Below the pieces are notes generated by a model that saw nothing but the letters and a program-made list of their open reading frames with translations, was not told the origin of the DNA and made no database searches. From contig NZ_CP115543.1 of NCBI RefSeq assembly GCF_031834615.1, forward strand, positions 3,607,001 to 3,671,000: a stretch of DNA of 64,000 bases, given 5' to 3'. This DNA is from Stenotrophomonas aracearum (GTDB lineage Bacteria > Pseudomonadota > Gammaproteobacteria > Xanthomonadales > Xanthomonadaceae). Of this stretch, positions 9,293-18,668 are shown one piece after another. A program made the translations under genes and the position numbers. Each line of letters opens with the position of its first letter. Within the stretch, counting starts at the first letter, position 1.

Positions 9293-10477
9293 ATGAGCAC
9301 CCCCACCCCCACGGCCGGCTACAGCCGCCGCAGCCAGGACATCGCCCCCTTCCACGTGATGTCCCTGCTGGCCCGCGCACAGGCGCTGGAGCAGCAGGGC
9401 TTCGACGTGATCCACCTGGAGATCGGCGAACCGGACTTCACCACCGCCGACCCGATCGTGCGCGCCGGCCAGGCCGCGCTGGCCGCCGGGCACACCCGCT
9501 ACACCGCGGCGCGTGGCCTGCCGGCGCTGCGCGCGGCCATCGCCGGGTACTACGGCACGCGCTACAACCTGGACCTGGACCCCGAGCGGATCCTGGTCAC
9601 CCCGGGCGGCTCGGGCGCGCTGCTGCTGGCCAGCAGCCTGCTGGTCGACCCGGACCGCCACTGGCTGCTGGCCGACCCCGGCTACCCGTGCAACCGGCAT
9701 TTCCTGCGGCTGGTGGAAGGCGCCGCGCAGCTGGTCCCGGTCGGTCCGCAGACCGCCTACCAGCTGACCCCGTCGCTGGTGGACGCGCACTGGAATGCGG
9801 CCAGCGTGGGCGCGCTGGTGGCCTCGCCGGCCAATCCGACCGGCACGGTCCTGCCCGCGGATGCGCTGTCGGCGTTGTCGCAGTCACTGAAGGTACGTGG
9901 CGGGCACCTGGTGGTGGACGAGATCTACCACGGCCTGACCTACGGGATGGACGCGCCCAGCGTGCTGCAGGTGGACGACGACGCCTTCGTGTTGAACAGC
10001 TTCTCCAAGTACTTCGGCATGACCGGCTGGCGCCTGGGCTGGCTGGTGGCGCCGCCGCAGGCGGTGCCCGAGCTGGAGAAGCTGGCGCAGAACCTGTACA
10101 TCAGCGCCTCCAGCATTGCCCAGCACGCGGCGCTGGCCTGCTTCGAGCCGGACACCCTGGCCATCTTCGAGCAGCGCCGGCATGCCTTCCAGGCCCGCCG
10201 CGACTACCTGCTGCCGGCCCTGCGCGAACTGGGCTTCCGGATCGAGGTCGAGCCTGAAGGGGCGTTCTACCTGTACTGCGACGTGAGCGGCTTTACCGAC
10301 GACGCGCAGGCGTTCTGCGCGCACTTCCTGGAAACCGAGCACGTGGCGTTTACCCCCGGGCTGGATTTCGGCCACTACCGCGCCAACCAGCACGTGCGCC
10401 TGGCCTACACCCAGGAGATACCACGGCTGCAGGAGGCGGTGGCACGGATCCGGCGCGGGCTGGAAACCTGGCGGTAA
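9293..10477 (+). CDS. Class I/II pyridoxal-phosphate aminotransferase
   Basis: Cytosolic transaminase of fold type I, 394 aa. Start chosen at ATG 9293 (MSTPTPTAGYSRRSQDIAPF); an ATG three codons earlier is also possible. The family pattern is clear: HLEIGEPDFTT near residue 45, TPGGSGALLLA, VASPANPTGTVL, and the PLP lysine in SFSKYFGMTGWR. Substrate cannot be told from sequence; similar proteins are annotated as aspartate or valine-pyruvate aminotransferases. It stands alone between two S9 peptidase genes and ends just before a strong hairpin. Confidence 0.85.
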   Translation: MSTPTPTAGYSRRSQDIAPFHVMSLLARAQALEQQGFDVIHLEIGEPDFTTADPIVRAGQAALAAGHTRYTAARGLPALRAAIAGYYGTRYNLDLDPERILVTPGGSGALLLASSLLVDPDRHWLLADPGYPCNRHFLRLVEGAAQLVPVGPQTAYQLTPSLVDAHWNAASVGALVASPANPTGTVLPADALSALSQSLKVRGGHLVVDEIYHGLTYGMDAPSVLQVDDDAFVLNSFSKYFGMTGWRLGWLVAPPQAVPELEKLAQNLYISASSIAQHAALACFEPDTLAIFEQRRHAFQARRDYLLPALRELGFRIEVEPEGAFYLYCDVSGFTDDAQAFCAHFLETEHVAFTPGLDFGHYRANQHVRLAYTQEIPRLQEAVARIRRGLETWR

Positions 10478-10481
10478 AAAA

Positions 10482-10507
10482 AACGCCGCGCAGTGCTGCG
10501 CGGCGTT
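10482..10507 (-). terminator. Rho-independent terminator
   Basis: Perfect 12-bp stem (AACGCCGCGCAG and complement) with a TG loop. Read on the minus strand it is followed by eight T residues (complement of 10475-10482), so it terminates the minus-strand peptidase transcript from 10614-12707. It also lies immediately after the plus-strand aminotransferase stop and may act in both directions. Confidence 0.8.
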
Positions 10508-10551
10508 GAAAAAGGGTGGAGCCAACCAGACGCCCCACCACCCGGAAATGT

Positions 10552-10607
10552 CCACCGACCAGCGGTCGGTGGCTACCCAAGGGTAGGTGCCGACCGTTGG
10601 TCGGCAC
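10552..10607. repeat. GTAG palindrome dimer (SMAG/REP-like), head-to-head
   Basis: Two GTAG-headed hairpins facing each other: 10552-10576 (minus orientation, stem CCACCGACC) and 10583-10607 (plus orientation, stem GTGCCGACC), separated by six bases. Layout and GTAG head match the Stenotrophomonas REP-like family known as SMAG. It fills the gap between the aminotransferase terminator and the S9 peptidase stop. Confidence 0.75.
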
Positions 10608-10613
10608 ATCTTC

Positions 10614-12707
10614 TTATTTCAAGCGTTCCCACAGGAACGCATAGGCCAGCGCCGACATGTGCGCGGCCTGCGCATTGTTGGCCGCGCCGCCGTGCCCGCC
10701 TTCGATGTTCTCGTAGTAGGTCACGTCCTTGCCTGCTTCGATCATCTTCGCCGCCATCTTGCGCGCGTGGCCCGGGTGGACGCGGTCGTCGCGGGTCGAG
10801 GTGGTGAACAGCACCGGCGGGTAGGTCTTGGCCGGGTCGAACAGATGGTACGGCGAGAAGGTCTGAATGTACTCCCAGTCGGCGGTGTCCGGGTTGCCGT
10901 ATTCGGCCATCCAGGAGGCCCCGGCCAGCAGGTGGCTGTAGCGCTTCATGTCCAGCAGCGGCACCTGCACCACCACGGCCCCGAACAGCTCCGGGTACTG
11001 GGTGAGCATGTTGCCGGTGAGCAGGCCACCGTTGCTGCCGCCCTGCACGCCCAGGTGCTTCGGCGAGGTGATCTTGCGGCTGACCAGGTCGCGCGCGACC
11101 GCGGCCATGTCTTCATAGGCCTTGTGGCGGTTCTGCTTCAGCGCCGCCTGGTGCCAGCGCGGACCGTACTCGCCACCGCCGCGGATGTTCGCGACCACGT
11201 ACACGCCGCCCTTCTCCAGCCAGGCGCGGCCCATGCCGCCAGAATAGGACGGGGTCAGCGAAATCTCGAAGCCGCCATACCCGTACAGCAGGGTCGGGTT
11301 GGAGCCGTCCAGCTTCATGTCCTTGGCGTGCACCACGAAGTACGGCACGCGGGTGCCGTCCTTGCTGGTGGCGAAGTGCTGCTCGATCACCTTGCCTTCG
11401 GCATCGAAGAACGCCGGCATGGTCTTGAGCACTTCCGGCTGCTTGCCGATCTCGGCCAGGGCCAGCGTGGTCGGGGTCAGGTAGTCGGTCACGGTCATCC
11501 ACACCGCGTCGCTGTCGTCAGCGTCGACTGCGCCGACCGCGACGGTACCGAACGACGGTGCGCCCACGAAATCGCTCTTCTCCCAGCCCTTCGCGGTCGG
11601 GGTCAGCACCTGCAGGCGGCTCTTGACGTCGTCGAGCACGTTCAGGACCAGGTGGTTCTTCGTCCAGCTCGAACCCGCCAGCGAGGTGGTTTCGGTCGGC
11701 GCGAACAGCACCTCGAAATCGCGCTTGCCGCCCAGGTAATCATCCAGCTTGGTGACCAGCAGCGAACCGGCGGCGTAGGTCTTGCCACCCACCGTCCACG
11801 GATCGCGCAGTTCCAGGGTCAACCATTGCTTGCGCAGGCCCTTTTCCGCCGAGTTCGGCGCGTCGATCTTGGTCAGCGTGCCGTCATCGGCGCGCAGGTA
11901 GAGCTCGTTGTTGTAGAAGGCCAGCGTGCGGCTGACCAGGTTGCGCTCGTAGCCGGGGGTGTCGTCGTGCATGGCCGCGATGTACATGTCATCGGGCTTG
12001 CCTTCGTAGACCACGCTGGCGGCCGACAGCGGCGTGCCGCGCTTCCACAGCTTGGCCACGCGCGGGTAGCCGGAGGTGGTCATGCTGTCCTTGCCGAAAT
12101 CGGTGTAGACGAACACGGTGTCGCGGTCGATCCAGCCCAGGCCGCCCTTGGATTCGGGGCGGAAGAAGCCGTCCTTGATCCAGGTCTTGTTGGCAAGGTC
12201 GAACTCGCGGGTGACGTCCGCGTCGGCACCGCCGCGCGACAGCGCGATCAGGCAGCGCGAATAATCCGGACGCAGGCAGTCGGCGCCGTGCCAGACCCAG
12301 TTCTCGCCTTCGGCCTTGTTCAGCGCGTCCAGGTCGAGCACGGTTTCCCACGTCGGCGAGGCCTTGCGGTACTCGTCCAGCGTGGTGCGGCGCCACACGC
12401 CGCGCTCGTGCTGCTTGTCCTTCCAGAAGTTGTAGTAGTAGTCGCCGATCTTCTGCACGCCGGGAATCTTGGCGTCCGAATCGAGCACCTCGCGGATGCT
12501 GGCTTCCATCTGCTTGAAGGCCGGGGTCTGGGCCAGGCGACCTTCGGACTTGGCATTCTGCTGCTTGACCCAGTCCAGGGACTTGTCACCGGTGACATCT
12601 TCAAGCCACGCGTAGGGATCGGCGGGGGTCTCAGCAGCCATGGCGGTTCCGGCCATTCCAGCGGAGAACAAGCCTGCCATCAGGCAGGCGGAAGCGAGTC
12701 GGGACAT
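10614..12707 (-). CDS. Exported S9 prolyl oligopeptidase family peptidase
   Basis: 697 aa. Signal peptide MSRLASACLMAGLFSAGM with cleavage near AMAAE, so the enzyme is exported. Prolyl-oligopeptidase propeller (about 70-420) and alpha/beta hydrolase with nucleophile in GVQGGSNGGLL and catalytic His in EGGHGGAANN; the ANIRGGGEYGPRWH segment is typical of prolyl endopeptidase. It differs clearly from the oligopeptidase-B-like neighbour at 7.1-9.2 kb, so this is not a recent duplication. Probable role: degradation of imported or secreted proline-containing peptides. Start at 12707 is supported by the signal peptide. Confidence 0.88.
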   Translation of the reverse strand: MSRLASACLMAGLFSAGMAGTAMAAETPADPYAWLEDVTGDKSLDWVKQQNAKSEGRLAQTPAFKQMEASIREVLDSDAKIPGVQKIGDYYYNFWKDKQHERGVWRRTTLDEYRKASPTWETVLDLDALNKAEGENWVWHGADCLRPDYSRCLIALSRGGADADVTREFDLANKTWIKDGFFRPESKGGLGWIDRDTVFVYTDFGKDSMTTSGYPRVAKLWKRGTPLSAASVVYEGKPDDMYIAAMHDDTPGYERNLVSRTLAFYNNELYLRADDGTLTKIDAPNSAEKGLRKQWLTLELRDPWTVGGKTYAAGSLLVTKLDDYLGGKRDFEVLFAPTETTSLAGSSWTKNHLVLNVLDDVKSRLQVLTPTAKGWEKSDFVGAPSFGTVAVGAVDADDSDAVWMTVTDYLTPTTLALAEIGKQPEVLKTMPAFFDAEGKVIEQHFATSKDGTRVPYFVVHAKDMKLDGSNPTLLYGYGGFEISLTPSYSGGMGRAWLEKGGVYVVANIRGGGEYGPRWHQAALKQNRHKAYEDMAAVARDLVSRKITSPKHLGVQGGSNGGLLTGNMLTQYPELFGAVVVQVPLLDMKRYSHLLAGASWMAEYGNPDTADWEYIQTFSPYHLFDPAKTYPPVLFTTSTRDDRVHPGHARKMAAKMIEAGKDVTYYENIEGGHGGAANNAQAAHMSALAYAFLWERLK

Positions 12708-12741
12708 TGCGGCTCCAGGCGGTCATATCCCCCCGACGCTA

Positions 12742-13098
12742 TCACACGGCCTGCCCGGCTCCCCCCTGTCGAAGGTCAGGGCGCGCCCGGCGCGGCTGCA
12801 CGCGGACCCGGCGGCGCGCCTGCGGCCCGCGCCGACGCTGGGCCTGCCGGTTCCGCACGGCAGCCGGCAGGCGGAAACGGTACAGGCTCCACCAAGCCAG
12901 CAGCGGCATGCCGACCAGCCACATCGGCAGCCAGCCCAGCCATTCGCTGTGGCCGCGCGCGGCAGGCCAGACCAGCACCAGCGCGACGCCGGCAAGGGCC
13001 ACCTGGCGGACCCAGCGAAGGACATCAGGATGTGGCGCTTCCGACAGGGCCGCGCGGGACTGTGAAGGCCGGGAACGACGCGAAGACGACAGGGGCAT
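12742..13098 (-). CDS. Small membrane protein, unknown function
   Basis: 118 aa. A basic N-terminus is followed by two hydrophobic segments (about 33-48 and 55-72, containing WLGWLPMWLVGMPLLAWW), then a very Arg-rich C-terminal tail. This pattern suggests an inner-membrane protein with cytoplasmic basic ends. No named family is recognised. A longer overlapping frame on the same strand (to 13487) runs into the lipocalin gene and is rejected. It is divergent from the lipocalin gene with a 138-nt gap. Kept because of its membrane profile and clean start. Confidence 0.55.
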   Translation of the reverse strand: MPLSSSRRSRPSQSRAALSEAPHPDVLRWVRQVALAGVALVLVWPAARGHSEWLGWLPMWLVGMPLLAWWSLYRFRLPAAVRNRQAQRRRGPQARRRVRVQPRRARPDLRQGGAGQAV

Positions 13099-13236
13099 GA
13101 CACGACTCCGTGCGAAAGTGATGCGCTACCTTGCCCTGCGCCCATCTCACAGGCTGCGACCTTCATCGGTTGCACCATTGACGTTCTTCGTCGTCCCACC
13201 CACCATGCCCCTGCAGCCACTGGAGCCTTCCATCGC

Positions 13237-13839
13237 ATGTCCCTGAACCGCCCGCTTCGCGTTGTCCTGCTGCTGTCGACGCTGTCGCTGTTGTCCGCCT
13301 GTGCATTCGGCGACAGCAAGTCCACGCCTGCGCCGTCGGTCAGCACCGGGGCCAGCGCCCCAATCGACCTGCAGCGGTTCATGGGCACCTGGTATGTGAT
13401 CGGCCGCGTGCCGAACCCGGTGGAGCGCGGCCACGTGGCCAGCGTCAACCAGTACAGCCTGCGCGGCGACCAGAAGGTCTCCATCACCTATTCCTTCCGC
13501 GACGGCTTCTCCGAGCCGCTGCAGCAGATCACGGTGCGCGCCTCGGTGGACGAGGACAGCGGCAACCACAACTGGCGCACCTGGTTCTACAAAGTGGTGC
13601 CCACCCACACCCGCGTACTGGAAGTCGCCCCGGACTATTCGTGGGCGATGCTGGGCTACCCGGGCCGCGAGATGGCCTGGATCTTCGCGCGCAAGCCGGA
13701 CATGGACAAGGACCTGTACAAGGAGCTGGCCACCCGCCTGCGCGACGAGTACGGCGTCAACACCGACAAGCTCAAGCGCGTGCCGCAGCACCGCGAGCAG
13801 GTGGATCGGCTGGGGTATGAGGTTCCTAACGTACGGTGA
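13237..13839 (+). CDS. blc: Outer-membrane lipocalin (Blc-like lipoprotein)
   Basis: 200 aa bacterial lipocalin. Lipoprotein signal MSLNRPLRVVLLLSTLSL with lipobox SAC gives a lipidated Cys near residue 22. The lipocalin signature RFMGTWYVIGRVPNP starts the eight-stranded barrel, and the last motif includes FARKPDMDKDLY. E. coli Blc binds lysophospholipids in the outer membrane; a similar envelope-repair role is inferred. It is convergent with metI, the two separated by a GTAG palindrome. Confidence 0.85.
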   Translation: MSLNRPLRVVLLLSTLSLLSACAFGDSKSTPAPSVSTGASAPIDLQRFMGTWYVIGRVPNPVERGHVASVNQYSLRGDQKVSITYSFRDGFSEPLQQITVRASVDEDSGNHNWRTWFYKVVPTHTRVLEVAPDYSWAMLGYPGREMAWIFARKPDMDKDLYKELATRLRDEYGVNTDKLKRVPQHREQVDRLGYEVPNVR

Positions 13840-13850
13840 TGCTGAGGAGC

Positions 13851-13873
13851 AGCCACGCAGGGCGTGGCTCTAC
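13851..13873 (-). repeat. GTAG palindrome (SMAG/REP-like), AGCCACGC subtype
   Basis: Single hairpin in minus orientation (AGCCACGCAGGGCGTGGCTC then TAC), between the convergent lipocalin and metI genes. The same 23-bp sequence occurs on both sides of metQ (57943-57965 and 58855-58877). Confidence 0.75.
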
Positions 13874-13911
13874 CCCGGAGATTGGCCGACCTTTCGCGTC
13901 GGCCTCCCACA

Positions 13912-14601
13912 TCATTTCCGCGAATACCGCCCCACCAGCCAGTCGCCCAGCATCTGCAGCAGCTGCACGAGTACGAGCAGCAGCACCACGGTGACCAGGG
14001 CCACGTCGGTGTGGGAGCGCTGGTAGCCGTCGCGGAAGGCCAGGTCGCCCAGGCCGCCGGAGCCGATCGCGCCACCCATGGCGGTGAAGCCGATCAGCGC
14101 AATCACGGTTACCGTGGCGCCGGCGATCAGGCCGGGCCGCGCTTCGGGCAGCAGCACCCGGCTGACCAGCTGCCAGGTGGTGGCGCCCATCGCCTGGCTG
14201 GCTTCGATCACGCCGCGGTCCACTTCACGCAGCGCGGTTTCCACCAGGCGCGCGTAGAACGGGGCCGCGCCGATCACCAGCGGCACGATCGCGCCACGCA
14301 CGCCCAGCGACGTGCCCATCATCCACAGCGTGATCGGAATCAGCACGATCATCAGGATGATGAAGGGCACTGAGCGCAGCAGGTTGACCAGCAGCGCCAA
14401 CCCGCCATACAGCACCGGCTTGCGGTGCAGCTGTGGCGAACCGGTCAGGAACAGCAGCACGCCCAGTGGCAGGCCGATGGCCAGGGTCAACGGCAGCGAG
14501 CCGGCCAGCATCAACAGGGTGTCGATGGTGGCCTGGCCGATGTCGGCCCACTTGGCAGCGTCGAGATGGCGGAAGAAACCGCCTGCGGTAGCCAGGATCA
14601 T
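13912..14601 (-). CDS. metI: Methionine ABC transporter permease
   Basis: Inner-membrane channel of the MetNIQ importer. 229 aa with five or more hydrophobic helices and the ABC-permease EAA loop ([20 protein letters not shown]). It overlaps the metN stop by 4 nt, so the pair is translationally coupled. The substrate-binding protein MetQ, normally the next gene, is missing here and is found at 58005-58799. Confidence 0.93.
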   Translation of the reverse strand: MILATAGGFFRHLDAAKWADIGQATIDTLLMLAGSLPLTLAIGLPLGVLLFLTGSPQLHRKPVLYGGLALLVNLLRSVPFIILMIVLIPITLWMMGTSLGVRGAIVPLVIGAAPFYARLVETALREVDRGVIEASQAMGATTWQLVSRVLLPEARPGLIAGATVTVIALIGFTAMGGAIGSGGLGDLAFRDGYQRSHTDVALVTVVLLLVLVQLLQMLGDWLVGRYSRK

Positions 14602-15605
14602 CGGCGCAGCTCCTCCAGGTGGACGCCGGCGGCGACAAAGCCGGCCTGCGCGGCCTGCACGTCGCCGCCCACCAGCGACACCGTCAGCTGGCCATACGGG
14701 GTGTCCTTGATGCGGTCGATGCGTCCGGACAGGATGTTGTAGTCCACGCCGGTCTCGCGGGCGATGCGCCCCAGCACCGGCTCATAGGTGTCGGTACCGA
14801 GGAAGGTCAGCCGCACGATGCGTCCGGCCACGGCCTCGAAGTCCTTGTGCAGCTCGCCTTCGTCGACCTGTTCGGACTCGTTGACGAAGCGGCGCGTGGT
14901 CGGGTGCTGGGGGTGCAGGAAGACCTCGGTGACCGGGCCGGTTTCCACCAGGTGGCCGGCGTCGAGCACGGCCACGCGGTCGCAGACGCGACGGATCACG
15001 TCCATTTCGTGGGTGATCAGCACGATGGTCAGGCCCAGTTCGCGGTTGATCCGGCCCAGCAGCTTCAACACCGACGCGGTGGTCTGCGGGTCCAGCGCGC
15101 TGGTGGCTTCGTCGCAGAGCAGGATCTGCGGGCGCGTGGCCAGCGCGCGGGCAATGCCCACGCGCTGCTTCTGGCCGCCGGACAGCTGCGCCGGGTATTT
15201 GTTGGCATGCGCCTCCAGGCCCACCGTGTGCAGCAGCTCGGTGACCCGCGCATCGATCTCCGCGCGCGGGGTGCCGGCCAGCTCCAGCGGGAAGGCTACG
15301 TTGGCCGCCACCGTACGCGAGGACAGCAGGTTGAAGTGCTGGAAGATCATGCCGATCTTCCGGCGCAGCGCGCGCAGGCCGTCGCTGTCCAGCGCGGTGA
15401 CGTCCTCGCCGTTGATCAGCAGGCGCCCGCCGGTCGGTTCCTCAAGCCGGTTGATCAACCGGATCAGGGTCGATTTGCCCGCACCGGAGTGGCCGATGAT
15501 GCCGAACACTTCGCCGGCCTCGATGGTCAGGTCCAGCGGCTGCAGCGCGGCGATCGCGCGGCCGCCGACGGCATAGGATTTGTGCAGGCGCTGGAACTTG
15601 ATCAC
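14598..15605 (-). CDS. metN: Methionine ABC transporter ATP-binding protein
   Basis: 335 aa from the GTG at 15605 ([15 protein letters not shown]). Walker [10 protein letters not shown], signature [15 protein letters not shown], Walker [12 protein letters not shown], and a C-terminal NIL domain (about 255-335), the methionine-sensing domain that gives transinhibition. An ATG at 15692 would add 29 residues ([16 protein letters not shown]...) without similarity to the family; the GTG matches the usual [11 protein letters not shown] start, but lacks a strong Shine-Dalgarno, so the start remains open. Preceded on the same strand by a DMT permease. I saw no SAM riboswitch or clear MET box. Confidence 0.92.
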   Translation of the reverse strand: MIKFQRLHKSYAVGGRAIAALQPLDLTIEAGEVFGIIGHSGAGKSTLIRLINRLEEPTGGRLLINGEDVTALDSDGLRALRRKIGMIFQHFNLLSSRTVAANVAFPLELAGTPRAEIDARVTELLHTVGLEAHANKYPAQLSGGQKQRVGIARALATRPQILLCDEATSALDPQTTASVLKLLGRINRELGLTIVLITHEMDVIRRVCDRVAVLDAGHLVETGPVTEVFLHPQHPTTRRFVNESEQVDEGELHKDFEAVAGRIVRLTFLGTDTYEPVLGRIARETGVDYNILSGRIDRIKDTPYGQLTVSLVGGDVQAAQAGFVAAGVHLEELRR

Positions 15606-15737
15606 TTCGCGGTCAACCGGGGCATCGACGGGAGGGGGCGTGCAGCCTACCAGCGCGGGACGGCCCTGGCCCGTGCGGCGGAAGCGAATCATATTCCGTT
15701 TGTTTATAAGGCGGCGTCATCGCCCGCCCGGCGGGCC

Positions 15738-16634
15738 TCAGGGGTGGTCCAGCGGCTGCGGCGGGGTCACTTTCCTGACCCGCTCGCGGTGCAGCAGGTA
15801 CAGGCCCGAGGCGACGATGATCCCGGCGCCCAGCCAGGTCCAGTTGTCGGGCAGCACGCCCCAGAACAGCAGGTCCCAGCCGATCACCCAGACCAGCCCG
15901 GTGTATTCCAGGGGCGCGATCAGCGAGGCCTCGCCCAGCTGGAAGGCGCGGGTCAGGGCGACCTGCCCCCCGGCCCCGGCCAGCCCCATGCCGGCGATCA
16001 GCCCGGCGTGGCCGAGCTGCAGCGGCTGCCAGTCCGGGATGGCCAGCAACCCGGCGCCCAGCGCCAGGATCACCAGGAACCACACCACCATCGACTGTGG
16101 GGTGTCGGTGCGGGTCAGCATGCTGACCGTGATGGCGGCAATGGCGTAGGCGGTGGCGGCCAGCAGCACCATCAGGCCGGGAATGGAAATGAACCCACCC
16201 ACCCCGGGGCGCAGCACCACCAGCACCCCGACCAGGCCGATGCCGATCGCGATCCAGCGGCGCGGGCCCACTTTTTCGCCCAGCAGTGGCACCGACAGCG
16301 CCGCGATCAGCAGCGGGGCCACGAAATAGATGGTGTAGGCGGTCGACAGCGGCAGGCTGCGCAGCGCAAACACGAAGCAGCCGATCATCGCCATGCCAAG
16401 CAGGCCGCGCAGCAGGTGCAGGCCCCAGCGCACCGGAACCAGCGAGCGCGGGCCGGCGGTGGCCAGTACCCAGACCAGCACGAACGGCAGCGAAGCGGCG
16501 CCGCGCAGGAAGGTGACCTGCAGGGTCGGGTAACTGGAGGACAGCTGCTTCATGCCCGCATCCATCAGCGAGAAGCAGGCCACGGCCAGCAGCATCCAGG
16601 CGACGGCGCGGGTGGGGGAGCGTTCGGTGGTCAT
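15738..16634 (-). CDS. DMT superfamily permease (two EamA domains)
   Basis: 298 aa, about ten hydrophobic helices arranged as two EamA repeats (about 10-145 and 155-285). Such proteins export amino acids, purines or other metabolites; the substrate cannot be inferred. It begins MTTERSPTRAVAWMLLAVACF. It lies directly upstream of metN on the same strand (45 nt to the longer metN start, 132 nt to the GTG), so read-through into metNI is possible. Divergent from yajQ with 78 nt between starts. Confidence 0.85.
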   Translation of the reverse strand: MTTERSPTRAVAWMLLAVACFSLMDAGMKQLSSSYPTLQVTFLRGAASLPFVLVWVLATAGPRSLVPVRWGLHLLRGLLGMAMIGCFVFALRSLPLSTAYTIYFVAPLLIAALSVPLLGEKVGPRRWIAIGIGLVGVLVVLRPGVGGFISIPGLMVLLAATAYAIAAITVSMLTRTDTPQSMVVWFLVILALGAGLLAIPDWQPLQLGHAGLIAGMGLAGAGGQVALTRAFQLGEASLIAPLEYTGLVWVIGWDLLFWGVLPDNWTWLGAGIIVASGLYLLHRERVRKVTPPQPLDHP

Positions 16635-16712
16635 GCCCCATTATCGCCGCCCGTGCCGGGACGTGCATGCGCGGTTGGTTAGAATGGGGGCTTCACCTGC
16701 AGGAGATTCCCC

Positions 16713-17195
16713 ATGCCCTCGTTTGACGTCGTTTCCGAAGTCGACATCCACGAACTGACCAATGCGGTCGACCAGGCCAACCGCGAGCTGTCCACCCGCT
16801 TCGACTTCAAGGGCGTGGACGCGAAGTTCGCGCTGGAAGACAGCGTGATCAAGCAGACGGCCCCGAGCGAGTTCCAGCTCGAGCAGATGACGGTGATCCT
16901 GCGCCAGCGCCTGACCGCCCGCAAGATCGACGCCAGCTGCCTGGAGTTCGGCGACATCCTCACCAACCTGGGCGGCGCGCGCCAGGACGTCAAGGTGAAG
17001 CAGGGCATCGAGCAGAAAGAGGCCAAGAAGATCGCGGCGAAGATCAAGGAGGCCAAGCTCAAGGTCGAAAGCCAGATCAACGGCGACAAGCTGCGCGTGA
17101 CCGGCAAGAAGCGCGACGACCTGCAGGATGCGATTGCCCTGCTGAAGAAGGAAAAGTTCGACATCCCGCTGCAGTTCGACAACTTCCGCGATTGA
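16713..17195 (+). CDS. yajQ: YajQ family nucleotide-binding protein
   Basis: 160 aa, full family length, starting MPSFDVVSEVDIHELTNAVD with the two-ferredoxin-fold layout and the conserved RFDFKG and KLRVTGKKRDDLQ segments. In Xanthomonas a YajQ protein is a cyclic-di-GMP effector that acts on a LysR regulator; the same is plausible here. A good Shine-Dalgarno (CAGGAG) precedes the ATG. It leads a three-gene plus-strand run with DUF1415 and an SDR, 7 nt from the next start. Confidence 0.93.
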   Translation: MPSFDVVSEVDIHELTNAVDQANRELSTRFDFKGVDAKFALEDSVIKQTAPSEFQLEQMTVILRQRLTARKIDASCLEFGDILTNLGGARQDVKVKQGIEQKEAKKIAAKIKEAKLKVESQINGDKLRVTGKKRDDLQDAIALLKKEKFDIPLQFDNFRD

Positions 17196-17202
17196 TCCCG
17201 GC

Positions 17203-17790
17203 ATGAACGACACCCCCGCCTTCGACGGCACCGACGCCCCCGACCCGATCGCCGACACCCGCAAGTGGCTGGAGCAGATCGTGATCGGGCTGAACCTGTG
17301 CCCGTTCGCCAAGGCGGTGTACGTGAAGGACCAGGTGCGCTTCGTGCTGAGCGACGCGACCACGCCCGAGGCGCTGGTCGAGCAGCTGGCCGAAGAACTG
17401 CTGCTGCTGCGCGACACGCCGGCCGAGCAGATCGACACCACGCTGATCATCCATCCGGACGTGCTGACCGATTTCCTGGACTACAACGACTTCCTCGACA
17501 ACGCCGACGCGGCGATCGAGACGCTGGACCTGCAGGGCATCCTGCAGGTGGCCAGCTTCCACCCGCAGTACCAGTTCGCCGGTGCCGCGCCGGATGATGT
17601 GAGCAACTACACCAACCGGTCGCCCTACCCCACCCTGCACCTGCTGCGCGAAGACAGCGTGGAACGCGCGGTGGCCGCGTTCCCGGACCCGGACGTGATC
17701 GTCGAGCGCAACATCGAAACCCTGGACAAGCTGGGCATCGAAGGCTGGACCCGCCTGCTCGGCCGCAAGGACACCCCACCATGCCACTGA
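17203..17790 (+). CDS. DUF1415 family protein
   Basis: 195 aa cytosolic protein of a conserved family with no known reaction. Recognisable family stretch TRKWLEQIVIGLNLCPFAK near the N-terminus, including a conserved Cys, and FHPQYQFAGAAPDDVSNYTN in the centre. It follows yajQ by 7 nt and overlaps the SDR start by 10 nt, so translation is likely coupled. No membrane segment or signal peptide. Confidence 0.88.
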   Translation: MNDTPAFDGTDAPDPIADTRKWLEQIVIGLNLCPFAKAVYVKDQVRFVLSDATTPEALVEQLAEELLLLRDTPAEQIDTTLIIHPDVLTDFLDYNDFLDNADAAIETLDLQGILQVASFHPQYQFAGAAPDDVSNYTNRSPYPTLHLLREDSVERAVAAFPDPDVIVERNIETLDKLGIEGWTRLLGRKDTPPCH

Positions 17791-18581
17791 CCCCGCCCAT
17801 CACCGACTGGCCGGCGCAACCGCTGCGCGACCGCGTGGTGATCGTCACCGGTGGCGCACAGGGCGTAGGCCGCGGCATCGCGCAGGCGGTGCTGGGCGCC
17901 GGTGGCAGCGTGATGATTGCCGACCTGGATGCCGACGCTGGCCGTGCCTGCCTGAAGGAGTGGGCGTTGCCCGAGCGCGCCGCGTTCCAGCGCGCGGACG
18001 TGGCCAGCGAACGCAGCGTACAGGCACTGATGAAGGCTACGCAGAAGCGGTTTGGCCGCATCGACGGGCTGGTCAACAACGCCGGCATCGCCAGCGCACA
18101 TGGCACGCCGTTGGCGCAGATGACGCTGGCCGAATGGCAGCGCCGCCTGTCCAGCCTGCACGGCGCATTCCTGTGCAGCAAGCACGCGCTGCCTGCGCTG
18201 CAGGCGCAGGGCGGTGCGATCATCAACATCGCCTCCACCCGCGCGTGGCAGTCCGAAGCGGACAGCGAGGCCTATGCCGCCGCGAAGGGCGGGCTGGTGG
18301 CGTTCACCCATGCGCTGGCAATCAGCGCCGGCCCGCAGGTGCGGGTCAACAGCATCAGCCCGGGCTGGATCACCACCGACGCCTGGCAGGCCCCGGCGCG
18401 CCGACGCACCCCGAAACTGTCGAGGCGCGACCATGCGCAGCATGCGGTGGGCCGCGTCGGCCAGCCCGAGGACATCGGCGCGCTGGCGGTATTCCTGCTT
18501 TCGGACGCGGCGGGCTTCATCACCGGCCAGGACCACATCGTGGACGGCGGCATGACGCGCACCATGATCTACGCCCCGTAA
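17781..18581 (+). CDS. Short-chain dehydrogenase/reductase
   Basis: 266 aa classical SDR. NAD(P)-binding TGGAQGVGRGIAQ near residue 23, NNAGIAS, and the catalytic Ser/YxxxK set in STRAWQSEADSEAYAAAKGG. The end (SDAAGFITGQDHIVDGGMT) is also typical. Asp in MIADLDAD after beta-2 favours NAD over NADP. Substrate unknown. The gene ends 17 nt before an inverted GTAG dimer that separates it from the convergent prlC. Confidence 0.87.
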   Translation: MPLTPPITDWPAQPLRDRVVIVTGGAQGVGRGIAQAVLGAGGSVMIADLDADAGRACLKEWALPERAAFQRADVASERSVQALMKATQKRFGRIDGLVNNAGIASAHGTPLAQMTLAEWQRRLSSLHGAFLCSKHALPALQAQGGAIINIASTRAWQSEADSEAYAAAKGGLVAFTHALAISAGPQVRVNSISPGWITTDAWQAPARRRTPKLSRRDHAQHAVGRVGQPEDIGALAVFLLSDAAGFITGQDHIVDGGMTRTMIYAP

Positions 18582-18597
18582 CGATGGTCCCGAGCGC

Positions 18598-18667
18598 GTA
18601 GTGCCGGCCGCCGGCCGGCTCCACGCAAACCCGGCAGCACGAGGAGCCGGCCAGCGGCCGGCACTAC
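18598..18667. repeat. GTAG palindrome dimer (SMAG/REP-like), outward-facing inverted pair
   Basis: GTAG-headed hairpin at 18598-18622 (stem GCCGGCCGCCGGCCGGC) and a complementary copy ending CTAC at 18643-18667, separated by about 20 bases. The two copies can pair with each other over about 25 bp. It occupies the entire gap between convergent SDR and prlC and may serve as a bidirectional terminator. Confidence 0.8.
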
Positions 18668-18668
18668 C

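Noticed and set aside
12723..13487. Minus-strand open frame of 254 codons overlapping the lipocalin gene
   Set aside because: It shows no family features and overlaps the clear lipocalin lipoprotein; the 118-aa membrane-protein frame in the same area is more credible.
15606..15737. SAM riboswitch or MET box upstream of metN
   Set aside because: Looked for because of the methionine importer; no riboswitch-like stem set and no AGACGTCT-type operator was visible. The same holds for the metQ upstream region (58800-58854).
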